Source: Flagellimonas sediminis (GTDB lineage Bacteria > Bacteroidota > Bacteroidia > Flavobacteriales > Flavobacteriaceae). Taken from it: a stretch of DNA of 64,000 nucleotides. Within the stretch, counting starts at the first letter, position 1, and each line of letters opens with the position of its first letter. The position numbers and the translations under genes are program-made. A model generated the notes under the pieces. It saw nothing but the letters and a program-made list of their open reading frames with translations, was not told the DNA's origin and searched no databases. Location: assembly GCF_010500845.1 (NCBI RefSeq), contig NZ_JAAAMI010000001.1, forward strand, positions 682,001 to 746,000, written 5' to 3'. Of the stretch, positions 16,856 to 25,027 are shown piece by piece.

Positions 16856-18573
16856 TATATGTTTCCTTTTTTGAGTTCCTGGGCGGCATGGTTGGCGGCC
16901 CTTGCGGTGAATGCCATGTAGGTGAGCGAGGGGTTCACGCAACTGGCCGAGGCCATGAAGGCACCGTCGGTCACGTACACGTTCTTGCAGGTGTGCACCT
17001 GGTTGTTCCCGTTGACCACCGAGGTCTTCGGGTCAAGGCCCATACGGGCCGTGCCCATCTCGTGGATACCCAAGCCCAGGGCGTAAGGTGCATCGTAAGG
17101 AGTAATGTCCTTGGCACCGGCTTTTTCCAACATTTGAACCGCCTGATCCTGCATGTCCTTGCGCATGTTGTATTCGTTCTCCCTGATTTCTGCATCGAAG
17201 GTAACGGTGGGGAGACCCCACTTGTCCTTCTTATCATAATCTAGGGTCATTTTATTTTCGTGGTAGGGAAGGGTTTCCCCAAAAGCAAGCATGTTCATGG
17301 TCCATCCACCAGGGGTAAGAACAGCGTCCTTGTACCCTTGCCCGAAGGTTGCTTCGGCGACCATTTCTTCATAATTGCCCCTGCTGGCACCACCTTGGTA
17401 CCCGTAACCACGTTTAAAGGTCTTCATATCGGAATCACCGCCCAGGTTCCTGAACCTAGGGATGTAGATGCCGTTCGGCTTTCTTCCTTTATAATATTTG
17501 TCTTCATATCCGTCGAACTTACCGCTTGCACCAACCAAGAAATGGTGGTCCATTACGTTATGGCCCAATTCTCCTGAATCGTTCCCCAATCCGTTAGGGA
17601 ACCTGTCGGATCTGGACTGCATCAAGATGGAAGTGGAAGCGATCGCAGAGGCGCAAAGGAAGATCACCTTGGCCTTGAACTCGAACTCCTCCTTGGTCTC
17701 CCTGTCGATCACCTTGACACCTGTTGCTTTTTGGGTGTTGGGGTCATAAATGATTTCGTGAACGATAGAATCTGGTCTCAATGTCATGTTCCCGGTTCTC
17801 TCTGCAGCGGGCAAAGTTGAGGAAACACTACTGAAGTAGGCCCCGAAAGGACATCCACGGATACAACGGTTCCTGAACTGGCAACGCACGCGGCCGTCAC
17901 CTTCGAATTTCTTGTCGCTGTTGATGTGGGCAACCCTACCGGCAGTGATTACACGACCACCAAAATGCTCGGCAACCTTGCCTCTTACCATATCTTCCAC
18001 ACAGTTGAGTTCCATCATGGGCTCGAACTGCCCGTCAGGCAATTGCGGTAGGCCCAACAATTCTCCTGAAACACCGATATAACTTTCAACCTTATCGTAC
18101 CAAGGAGCGATATCCTTGTAACGTACGGGCCAATCCACGGCAATGCCTTCATTCTTGTTGGCACTGAAGTCGATATCGCTCCAGCGGTAGCTATGGCGTC
18201 CCCACATGATGGAACGTCCACCCACATGGTAGCCTCGCATCCAGTCGAAACGCTTCACCTCATTATAAGGATGGTCCAAATCGTTCACGAACCAATGCCT
18301 GGAAGCGGCGCTGGTGGTGTAACCCGTCCTGGATTGCTTTTCCTGTTGTTTTACATCTTCTCTTGTAGCTCTACCGGCATGGGGGAAATCCCAAGCGTCC
18401 ATATTGGCCGTTGGGTAGTCCTCACGGTGTTTTACCATGGGACCGCGTTCCAAGACAAGCGTCTTGAGACCGTTCTCGCAGAGTTCCTTGGCAGCCCAAC
18501 CACCACTGATGCCCGTGCCGACCACGATGGCATCGTAGGATTCCTGTTCCTCGTTGTAATAAAATTTACTCAT
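16855..18573 (-). CDS. GMC family FAD-dependent oxidoreductase (sugar/glycoside dehydrogenase type)
   Basis: 572 residues. The FAD-binding dinucleotide motif is VVGTGISGGWAAKEL near 16-30, with ERGPM at the end of the second strand. The GMC active-site region shows HEMGTARMG (about 485-493) and, later, SCVNPSLTYMAF with the conserved Asn. It has no signal of its own; the partner gene directly downstream supplies one. This pair resembles membrane-linked glucoside 3-dehydrogenases and gluconate dehydrogenases that feed electrons to a cytochrome, though no cytochrome gene is adjacent. The C-terminal 85 codons are GC-rich (62%) and composition drops sharply at about 17100. Confidence 0.9.
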   Translation of the reverse strand: MSKFYYNEEQESYDAIVVGTGISGGWAAKELCENGLKTLVLERGPMVKHREDYPTANMDAWDFPHAGRATREDVKQQEKQSRTGYTTSAASRHWFVNDLDHPYNEVKRFDWMRGYHVGGRSIMWGRHSYRWSDIDFSANKNEGIAVDWPVRYKDIAPWYDKVESYIGVSGELLGLPQLPDGQFEPMMELNCVEDMVRGKVAEHFGGRVITAGRVAHINSDKKFEGDGRVRCQFRNRCIRGCPFGAYFSSVSSTLPAAERTGNMTLRPDSIVHEIIYDPNTQKATGVKVIDRETKEEFEFKAKVIFLCASAIASTSILMQSRSDRFPNGLGNDSGELGHNVMDHHFLVGASGKFDGYEDKYYKGRKPNGIYIPRFRNLGGDSDMKTFKRGYGYQGGASRGNYEEMVAEATFGQGYKDAVLTPGGWTMNMLAFGETLPYHENKMTLDYDKKDKWGLPTVTFDAEIRENEYNMRKDMQDQAVQMLEKAGAKDITPYDAPYALGLGIHEMGTARMGLDPKTSVVNGNNQVHTCKNVYVTDGAFMASASCVNPSLTYMAFTARAANHAAQELKKGNI

Positions 18574-18598
18574 TTATTCGGATTGTTTATTTGCTAAA

Positions 18599-18645
18599 TG
18601 TATTAATTATTAAATTAATTTTCTACATTTAATCCCTATGTTTAT
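18599..18645. promoter_or_regulatory. shared promoter motifs of the sugar cluster, copy 1
   Basis: TGTATTAATTATTAA (18599-18613) and AATCCCTATGTTTAT (18631-18645) each recur with one change before the second plus-strand sugar operon (23103-23117 and 23120-23134). TATGTTTA within the second block resembles a -7 TAnnTTTG box. The first block lies only 26 bases from the GMC start and could also serve that gene. Confidence 0.45.
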
Positions 18646-18647
18646 TG

Positions 18648-18684
18648 AGAATTCAGTACTATAACGTTGTAGTTTTTGAATTCT
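18648..18684. promoter_or_regulatory. nested 37-base palindrome, candidate operator
   Basis: Outer arms AGAATTCA (18648-18655) and TGAATTCT (18677-18684) are exact reverse complements. Between them ACTATAACGTTGTAGT (18658-18673) is a 16-base dyad with one mismatched pair and an AACGTT core. All arms share one centre to within half a base. The site sits between the divergent GMC and TIM-barrel operons, 26 bases before the latter's ATG. A central CG dyad is typical of LacI-family operators, but no such regulator gene is in the window. Confidence 0.55.
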
Positions 18685-18709
18685 ATTTGAAATTAATCAA
18701 CCTAATAAT

Positions 18710-19708
18710 ATGAACAAAAGAAGTTTAGCACAGAACGGTATTTTAGCATTGGTTGCGGTGGCGCTTTTTGGAATTATGTCCTGCAAACAAAATCCAAAAC
18801 CTGAAAAAACTGAAGAAACAGAGTCGGAAGAAATGGCCATGGAAGATTCCAAGCCGGAACTTAAAATCTCCTTGGCTCAATGGTCAATGCATAAAATGAT
18901 CTTTGAAGGTGGGGTAGACCCCTACACCTTTGCCGAAAAAGCCAGTAAATGGGGCTTTGAGGGGTTGGAATATGTAAGTGCCCTGTACTATAAGGAATTG
19001 CAGGCCGCCAATTTTTCGGAAGAAGCTATGGACAATTGGGTGGCCAAGAGCAAGGCCGAGAGTGAAAAGTATGGTCTGGAAAACCTTCTTATAATGGTTG
19101 ATGGTCAAGGAGATCTAGCCAATGTGGATGAAGCAGCGAGAAAAGCCGCTGTGGAAAACCACTACAAATGGGTGGATGCGGCGGCAGCTTTGGGGTGCCA
19201 TTCCATTCGTGTAAACCTAAACGGAACCCAAGATCCCGCAGAGTGGGTACCAGCTTCTGTGTCCGGACTTACCCAGTTGGCTACATATGCCAAGGATAAG
19301 GGAATCAACGTAATTATTGAAAACCACGGAGGGCCTTCTTCCAACGCTGAGTTGTTGGTGGAAGTAATGAAGAAAGTGAACATGGAAAACGTGGGTACCC
19401 TTCCTGATTTTGGTAATTTCTGTATCAAAAGAGCAGCTGGGGATTACTACGAATCCAAGTGTGTGGAAGAGTATGACAGATATAAAGGTGTGGAGGAATT
19501 GATGCCCTATGCCAAAGGGGTTAGTGGAAAATCCTTCGATTTTGATGCCGAGGGCAACGAGACCACAATCGATTTTGCCAGAATGATCAGGATTATGGAA
19601 GATGCCGGGTATTCTGGATATATTGATGTTGAATATGAAGGCAATGTGTTGAGCGAGGAAGAGGGTATCTTGGCCACTAAAAAACTGATAGAAAGATTAT
19701 TGGAGTAA
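18710..19708 (+). CDS. lipoprotein sugar phosphate isomerase/epimerase-like TIM barrel
   Basis: 332 residues. A signal peptide ends in a lipobox (FGIMSC, Cys near 25), followed by an acidic linker and an AP-endonuclease-2/xylose-isomerase-like barrel (about 50-330). Conserved acidic and His positions occur in INVIIENHGGPSSN, LPDFGNFC and YIDVEYEG, as expected for a metal site. Exported members of this family occur in Bacteroidota keto-sugar and inositol-type loci and probably epimerise or isomerise a keto sugar. It is the first gene of a plus-strand run of four, next to the palindrome at 18648-18684. Confidence 0.85.
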   Translation: MNKRSLAQNGILALVAVALFGIMSCKQNPKPEKTEETESEEMAMEDSKPELKISLAQWSMHKMIFEGGVDPYTFAEKASKWGFEGLEYVSALYYKELQAANFSEEAMDNWVAKSKAESEKYGLENLLIMVDGQGDLANVDEAARKAAVENHYKWVDAAAALGCHSIRVNLNGTQDPAEWVPASVSGLTQLATYAKDKGINVIIENHGGPSSNAELLVEVMKKVNMENVGTLPDFGNFCIKRAAGDYYESKCVEEYDRYKGVEELMPYAKGVSGKSFDFDAEGNETTIDFARMIRIMEDAGYSGYIDVEYEGNVLSEEEGILATKKLIERLLE

Positions 19709-19728
19709 CCCAATTGATTTGAGGGTAT

Positions 19729-20172
19729 ATGAAGGGATTTTTGCAGCAACTCTTCGATTACAATTTTAATTGTAACAAAAAAATGATTCAACAATGCAAG
19801 GCCTTGGACTCGGTTCCAGAGCCTTGTGAACGGCTTTTTAGTCACGTATTGAATGCCCACCATATCTGGAACCACAGATTGATGGGCATTCCCAATACAT
19901 ATGCAGTTTGGGAAATGCACGGGATCGATAAATGGGAAGATATTCATTACGAGAACCAGCGCACTTCCTTTGAAATTATCTCCAATACCGATAATTTTGA
20001 AAAACGGGTGGGGTATGAGAACAGTGAGGGAAGAACCTTTGCCAATGAAACAAAGGACATCCTTTTTCATATCATTAACCATTCTACCCATCACAGGGCA
20101 CAGATCATGATGGAACTCCGCAATACAGGGGTAGTGCCCGAACCTTTGGATTATGTGCATTATAAAAGATAA
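19729..20172 (+). CDS. DinB family protein
   Basis: 147 residues forming a four-helix bundle of the DinB/YfiT type. The three His ligands are recognisable: one in NAHHIWNHRLMG near 43-48 and two in HIINHSTHHRAQIM near 121-134. DinB proteins are metal-binding and many are thiol-dependent transferases or hydrolases with unknown substrates. It lies 20 bases after the lipoprotein gene and 19 bases before the MFS gene, so it is inside the sugar operon, where its role is not obvious. Confidence 0.85.
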   Translation: MKGFLQQLFDYNFNCNKKMIQQCKALDSVPEPCERLFSHVLNAHHIWNHRLMGIPNTYAVWEMHGIDKWEDIHYENQRTSFEIISNTDNFEKRVGYENSEGRTFANETKDILFHIINHSTHHRAQIMMELRNTGVVPEPLDYVHYKR

Positions 20173-20191
20173 CTACTAACTAATACTTAAC

Positions 20192-21421
20192 ATGAATAGT
20201 AAAACCAAATTTCAACTGTCCTTCATGATGTTCCTTGAATTTTTTATTTGGGGCGGTTGGTTCGTGACCCTGGGAACCTTTTTAGGGACCAACCTTAAGG
20301 CGAATGGAGGCGAGATTGCACAAGCCTTTTCAACTCAATCTTGGGGTGCGATCATTGCACCGTTTATTATTGGCTTGATCGCAGATAGGTACTTTAATGC
20401 CGAACGTATTTTGGGTGTGCTCCATTTGATAGGGGCATTTTTAATGTACCAAATGTACCAAACCACGGACTTTTCAGTATTCTACCCTTATGTATTGGGA
20501 TACATGATCCTTTATATGCCTACGTTGGCCTTGGTGAATTCCATTTCCTTCAACCAGATGAAGGATCCCGCCAAGGAGTTTTCACCCATCAGGGTATTCG
20601 GTACCATCGGTTGGATCATTGCGGGTCTTGTGATCAGTTATGTGTTCCTTTGGGATTCACCAGAAAGTCTTGAAGCCGGTATGTTGAAGAACACCTTTTT
20701 AATGGTGGCCATTGCTTCGGCAATATTGGGTCTTTTCAGTTTTACTTTGCCCAAAACCCCACCAAGGGTCAATAAAAGCGAAAAGGTTACCATCTCTGAT
20801 GTGTTGGGACTGGATGCACTGAAACTGTTGAAGGATAAGAACTTCTTGGTGTTTTTCATTTCTTCAGTATTGATCTGTATCCCTTTGGCTTTTTACTATC
20901 AAAATGCCAACCCATTCTTAACTGAAATTGGCTTGAACAACCCAACCGGTAAAATGACCATAGGTCAAGCTTCAGAAGTACTCTTTATGTTGTTGTTACC
21001 CATGTTCTTCACCAAGTTTGGTTTCAAAAAGACCATTTTGGTAGGGATGCTTGCTTGGACGGTACGGTATCTGATGTTCGCATATGGCAATTCGGGGGAC
21101 TTGGCCTTTATGTTGATTTTGGGTATCGCCCTTCATGGAATCTGCTATGACTTCTTCTTTGTATCCGGTCAGATCTATACCGATACCAAAGCAGGGGAAA
21201 AATATAAAAGTGCCGCCCAAGGATTGATTACGCTGGCCACTTATGGTGTCGGTATGTTGATCGGTTTCTGGATTGCAGGGCAGATCACGGATTCTTTCCT
21301 TTTGGAAGATGGAACGCACACTTGGGAGAAAATATGGGTTTACCCAGCTGGATTTGCGGCATTGGTATTCATCCTATTTGCCGTGATCTTTAAAAACGAA
21401 AAAATAGAATATAAATCATAA
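20192..21421 (+). CDS. MFS transporter, nucleoside:H+ symporter (NupG) family
   Basis: 409 residues with about 12 transmembrane segments. The N-terminal FLEFFIWGGWFVTLG and the following GLIADRYF loop are characteristic of the NupG/XapB-like branch, and FVSGQIYTDTKAGEKYKSAAQG in the second half matches too. In Bacteroidota this branch often sits in sugar-catabolism loci and is not restricted to nucleosides. Here, between a TIM-barrel protein and a Gfo dehydrogenase, import of the released (keto-)sugar is the likely task. The next gene starts 13 bases later. Confidence 0.85.
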   Translation: MNSKTKFQLSFMMFLEFFIWGGWFVTLGTFLGTNLKANGGEIAQAFSTQSWGAIIAPFIIGLIADRYFNAERILGVLHLIGAFLMYQMYQTTDFSVFYPYVLGYMILYMPTLALVNSISFNQMKDPAKEFSPIRVFGTIGWIIAGLVISYVFLWDSPESLEAGMLKNTFLMVAIASAILGLFSFTLPKTPPRVNKSEKVTISDVLGLDALKLLKDKNFLVFFISSVLICIPLAFYYQNANPFLTEIGLNNPTGKMTIGQASEVLFMLLLPMFFTKFGFKKTILVGMLAWTVRYLMFAYGNSGDLAFMLILGIALHGICYDFFFVSGQIYTDTKAGEKYKSAAQGLITLATYGVGMLIGFWIAGQITDSFLLEDGTHTWEKIWVYPAGFAALVFILFAVIFKNEKIEYKS

Positions 21422-21434
21422 CTAAAACAAGAAC

Positions 21435-22571
21435 ATGCCAAAAAAGATCAGACTTGGAATTCTTGGAGGAGGTGGCGATTCCCTTATCGGGGTATTGCAT
21501 CGAGTAGCCTCTTTCATCAATGACAATTATGAAATAGTAGGGGCCGTCTTCAACCCGAATTTTGAGGACAATTTGGATTTTGCAAAACAGATAGATGTGC
21601 CCACCAACCGGATCTACAAAGATTTTGACACCTTGGTGGAAGAGGAGATGAAACTCCCAGAGGATGAACGTATTCAGGTATGCTCCATTCTTACGCCCAA
21701 CTTCTTGCATTTTCCCATGGCCAAAAAGCTGTTGGAAAATGGGTTCCATGTCATTTGTGAAAAACCCATGACCACCACATATGAAGAGGCCATCATTTTG
21801 CAGGAAACCTTGCAAAAGGCGGGGACCGTGTTTGCGGTTACCCATACCTATACCGGATACCCGATGGTACGCCAAATGAGGGAAATGATCAAAGAAGGGG
21901 TCATTGGTAAAATCCACAAAGTGGATGCCCAATATTATCAAGGTTGGATGAACCCCATTATCCACGATAAGGAAAAGCGTGGAACTGTTTGGAGACTGGA
22001 TCCCAAGAAAGCCGGTATCAGCTCCTGTATGGGGGATATAGGGGTACACGCATTCAACATGATCGAGTTTACTACCGGTTTGCAGGTGCAGTCCGTGTTG
22101 TGTGATTTTAATTATATCTATGACGACAATGTGATGGATATGGACGGTACTGCCCTTATTCGAATGGATAAAAACGTAAAAGGGGTCATCAGGGCTAGCC
22201 AAGTGGCAACGGGGGAGGAAAACAACCTTACCATAGCCATTTACGGTCAAAAAGGAGGATTGAAATGGGAACAGGAAAATCCCAATTACCTATACAAACT
22301 GAATGATCCAGAGCCCTTGCAGGTGTACAAACCAGGGCACCAATACAATTCCAAACTGTCTTTGGATGGCACCAAATTGCCCCCAGGTCACCCGGAAGGT
22401 ATTTTTGATGCCATGGCCAATATTTATTTGGGTGTGGCCAAGGCCATTCGCGGTGAAGAATACAACAGTGGCGAGTTCCCCACCATGTTGGATGGGGTTC
22501 GTGGATTGAACTTTATAGAGAGTACCGTAGCTTCCCACAAACAAGGGAATATTTGGATCGACATGGATTAA
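21435..22571 (+). CDS. cytoplasmic Gfo/Idh/MocA family oxidoreductase
   Basis: 378 residues without a signal peptide. The Rossmann motif is LGILGGGGDSLIG at about 6-18, the family signature is CEKPMTTTYEEA near 112-123, and the C-terminal domain contains SSCMGDIGVHAFNM with a likely catalytic His. It would reduce or oxidise a sugar with NAD(P), for instance reducing a 3-keto sugar after import. It is the last gene of the run that begins with the lipoprotein TIM barrel, and a 13-base-stem terminator follows. Confidence 0.9.
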   Translation: MPKKIRLGILGGGGDSLIGVLHRVASFINDNYEIVGAVFNPNFEDNLDFAKQIDVPTNRIYKDFDTLVEEEMKLPEDERIQVCSILTPNFLHFPMAKKLLENGFHVICEKPMTTTYEEAIILQETLQKAGTVFAVTHTYTGYPMVRQMREMIKEGVIGKIHKVDAQYYQGWMNPIIHDKEKRGTVWRLDPKKAGISSCMGDIGVHAFNMIEFTTGLQVQSVLCDFNYIYDDNVMDMDGTALIRMDKNVKGVIRASQVATGEENNLTIAIYGQKGGLKWEQENPNYLYKLNDPEPLQVYKPGHQYNSKLSLDGTKLPPGHPEGIFDAMANIYLGVAKAIRGEEYNSGEFPTMLDGVRGLNFIESTVASHKQGNIWIDMD

Positions 22572-22589
22572 GTTCCATCAAACCATAAA

Positions 22590-22620
22590 AATAATGGCGG
22601 CCATTGGCCGCCATTATTTT
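22590..22620. terminator. bidirectional intrinsic terminator
   Basis: AATAATGGCGGCC (22590-22602) and GGCCGCCATTATT (22606-22618) form a perfect 13-base stem with T following on the plus strand and A-rich sequence before it. It ends the plus-strand sugar operon and overlaps the last codons of the convergent ASCH gene. Confidence 0.85.
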
Positions 22621-23078
22621 TTGTAGAGCATTTCAAATTCTTCAAAGACCACGATCATACTATCTGTGGGTCCTGCTCCCAATTGCGTAAGCTCACGGGT
22701 ATAATAGTCCCAATGGGTCTTTTTCCAATAGTCCAGGCTTTTGTCCCCTTCGCCTTCTTTTCGGGCATGTTCTTCCCGAATACTGAAGTAGGGTGTCAAT
22801 TTTACGCTGGTAGTTCGGATCACGCATTTGGCATTTCCATTCCAATCGGTGACTACATAAAAGTCTCCGATTTTCGGTAATCTTTCATTTCGCAGTTGTA
22901 GGCCCTTTAAAGAGTGGGTAGTAGCCCTTTTTATTTCCTTGCAGACAAGGGCAGCACATTCGTCGGCATCTTTTTCATTATCGCAGAAGTGGATGACCTT
23001 CGGAGCTTCCTGGGAGGCAAATTCCAGATGGGCATCCAAAAAGTCGCCCCAAAGATTTCGGGCAGAGGCATTTTCCAT
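22614..23078 (-). CDS. ASCH domain protein
   Basis: 154 residues. The ASCH fold (PUA-like beta barrel) is recognised from KGLQLRNERLPKIGDFYVV and the later CVIRTTSVKLTPYF strand; the DYWKKTHWDYY segment is typical of the bacterial single-domain group. ASCH domains bind RNA or act on nucleosides (some are N4-acetylcytidine amidohydrolases); the function here is unknown. The gene stands alone, convergent with the sugar operon. Its final codons lie inside the shared terminator stem. Confidence 0.82.
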   Translation of the reverse strand: MENASARNLWGDFLDAHLEFASQEAPKVIHFCDNEKDADECAALVCKEIKRATTHSLKGLQLRNERLPKIGDFYVVTDWNGNAKCVIRTTSVKLTPYFSIREEHARKEGEGDKSLDYWKKTHWDYYTRELTQLGAGPTDSMIVVFEEFEMLYKK

Positions 23079-23102
23079 AAGTAGTTTTTAAAAAAGATAT
23101 GC

Positions 23103-23134
23103 TGTATTAATTGTTAATGAATCCCTATATTTAT
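23103..23134. promoter_or_regulatory. shared promoter motifs of the sugar cluster, copy 2
   Basis: TGTATTAATTGTTAA (23103-23117) and AATCCCTATATTTAT (23120-23134) match the 18.6-kb copies at 14 of 15 positions each, but their start-to-start distance is 17 here and 32 there. TATATTTA resembles a -7 box; the downstream gene starts 103 bases later. Confidence 0.45.
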
Positions 23135-23236
23135 GTCTTACTACATGAGATGTAAAATTAGCATAGTTTTTTTCTTAAATATAGAAGATAAATCCTAAAT
23201 AAGTCAGGATTTGCAAATTCCTAAAAATCAATTTCA

Positions 23237-24289
23237 ATGAAGACAATCAAAGGACCGGCTGTTTTTTTAGCACAATTCATAGACAGTCAACCGCCGTTCA
23301 ATTCTTTGGACGGACTTTGCAAATGGGCCTCAGGTTTGGGGTACAAGGGCATTCAGATACCCACGTGGGAGTCATTCCTCATCGATTTGGACAAGGCTGC
23401 GGAAAGCCAGGATTATTGTGATGAACTCAAGGGAAAGATTAATTCCTACGGGTTGGAGATCACTGAACTTTCCACCCACTTGCAAGGACAACTGGTGGCG
23501 GTGCATCCGGCCTACGATATCATGTTCGACAATTTTGCGCCCGATGCCCTTAAGGGTAAACCCAAGGAACGCACCCAATGGGCCATTGAAACGGTAAAAA
23601 AGGCCGCCACTGCCAGTAAAAGATTAGGGCTCAATGCCCATGCCACATTTTCAGGGGCACTGCTTTGGCACACCGCACATCCATGGCCGCAACGTCCCGC
23701 CGGATTGGTAGAAATGGGGTTTGAGGAACTCGCAAACAGGTGGATGCCCATCCTGAACCATTTTGACGAAGAAGGCGTGGATGTCTGTTACGAGATCCAC
23801 CCAGGGGAAGACTTGCATGATGGGGACACCTTTGAACGCTTTCTGGCCGCAACGGGTAACCACAAGCGGGTGAACATCCTTTATGATCCAAGCCATTTTG
23901 TATTGCAGCAATTGGATTATATCGAATACATCGACTTTTACCATGAGTTTATCAAGGCCTTCCATGTAAAGGATTCCGAGTTTAATCCAACAGGTAAGAA
24001 AGGTGCTTTTGGTGGGTACAACGATTGGGGGGATAGGGCCGGAAGGTACCGTTCCCTGGGAGATGGTCAAATCGATTTTAAGACCATCTTCTCCAAACTC
24101 ACCCAATACGGATGCGATGTATGGGCGGTGATGGAATGGGAATGTTGTATCAAGAGCCCGGAACAAGGGGCCCGTGAGGGAGCCAAATTTATACAGGACC
24201 ATATCATTGAGGCCACTACCAAGACCTTCGATGATTTTGCTGGAGCAGAAATAGATAAAAATCAACTAAAACAAATACTAGGATTATGA
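23237..24289 (+). CDS. sugar phosphate isomerase/epimerase family protein (TIM barrel)
   Basis: 350 residues, cytoplasmic. The xylose-isomerase-like barrel shows metal and substrate residues in CYEIHPGEDLHDG, ILYDPSHFVLQ, FHVKDSEFNP and the late AVMEWECC. This group is often annotated as IolE/IolI-like or as hydroxypyruvate isomerase-like; here it probably isomerises a keto sugar. It starts the second plus-strand sugar operon, and the DUF1080 lipoprotein gene overlaps its stop by four bases (ATGA). Confidence 0.87.
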   Translation: MKTIKGPAVFLAQFIDSQPPFNSLDGLCKWASGLGYKGIQIPTWESFLIDLDKAAESQDYCDELKGKINSYGLEITELSTHLQGQLVAVHPAYDIMFDNFAPDALKGKPKERTQWAIETVKKAATASKRLGLNAHATFSGALLWHTAHPWPQRPAGLVEMGFEELANRWMPILNHFDEEGVDVCYEIHPGEDLHDGDTFERFLAATGNHKRVNILYDPSHFVLQQLDYIEYIDFYHEFIKAFHVKDSEFNPTGKKGAFGGYNDWGDRAGRYRSLGDGQIDFKTIFSKLTQYGCDVWAVMEWECCIKSPEQGAREGAKFIQDHIIEATTKTFDDFAGAEIDKNQLKQILGL

Positions 24290-25026
24290 AAAAACCAATT
24301 GTATTGGCCGTTTTGGCCCTGACCTTTGCTTGCAAGGAAAAACCAAAAGAAAATACCGAAGTTACAGAAGAAGAAGTGGTAGAGGTGGTTGAAACGCCTG
24401 AGTGGACCGTTCTGTTCGATGGCTCCTCTTTTGATGGATGGCATTTTTACAATGATGGCACAGTTACTGAGCCATGGAAAATTGAGGATGGTGCAATGGT
24501 GCTTTACCCGCCTGAATCCAGACCAGAAGGTGCCAATTACAATTTGGTAACCGATAAGGAGTTCACCGATTTTGTATTGACCATGGAATGGAAGATTGCT
24601 GAAGGTGGAAACAGTGGAATTTTTTGGGGTGTTAAAGAAGATGAAAAGTTTGGTGAACCCTATTTGACAGGACCAGAGGTCCAAGTCTTGGACGATGAGA
24701 GACATCCTGATGCAAAGAATGGCACCGATCGTTTGGCGGGATCTTTATATGACATGGTGCCGCCATCGGAAAAATCGGTAAAACCTGCAGGAGAATGGAA
24801 TGCCGTGGAAATCATGGTCAACCATAAAACCAATGAAGGTCATGTAAAACTTAATGGAACCATAATTGTTGAATTCCCGGTAGAAGGAGAAGGTTGGGAT
24901 ACGTTGGTGGCCAACTCCAAATTTGCGGATTGGGAAGCTTTCGGAGCCTTCAAAACAGGTAAGATAGGACTTCAGGACCATGGGAATGTGGTGTCATTCA
25001 AGAATATTAAAATTAAAGAGCTTTAG
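24286..25026 (+). CDS. DUF1080 lipoprotein (3-keto-disaccharide hydrolase family)
   Basis: 246 residues. A lipoprotein signal (LALTFAC, Cys at about 16) and an acidic linker precede a concanavalin-like beta-sandwich typical of DUF1080: TVLFDGSSFDGW near 45-56, FTDFVLTMEWKIAEGGNSGIF, EVQVLDDERHPDA, and a closing strand GKIGLQDHGN. Family members are now described as 3-keto-glycoside hydrolases or lyases. It is translationally coupled to the preceding isomerase gene and directly precedes a second DUF1080 gene. Confidence 0.9.
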   Translation: MKKPIVLAVLALTFACKEKPKENTEVTEEEVVEVVETPEWTVLFDGSSFDGWHFYNDGTVTEPWKIEDGAMVLYPPESRPEGANYNLVTDKEFTDFVLTMEWKIAEGGNSGIFWGVKEDEKFGEPYLTGPEVQVLDDERHPDAKNGTDRLAGSLYDMVPPSEKSVKPAGEWNAVEIMVNHKTNEGHVKLNGTIIVEFPVEGEGWDTLVANSKFADWEAFGAFKTGKIGLQDHGNVVSFKNIKIKEL

Positions 25027-25027
25027 G

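Noticed and set aside
16856..16942. 29-residue extension before the Tat signal of the subunit-3 protein
   Set aside because: The twin-arginine signal starts naturally at MERRSALKN, coupled to the GMC stop; the extension lies inside GMC coding sequence.
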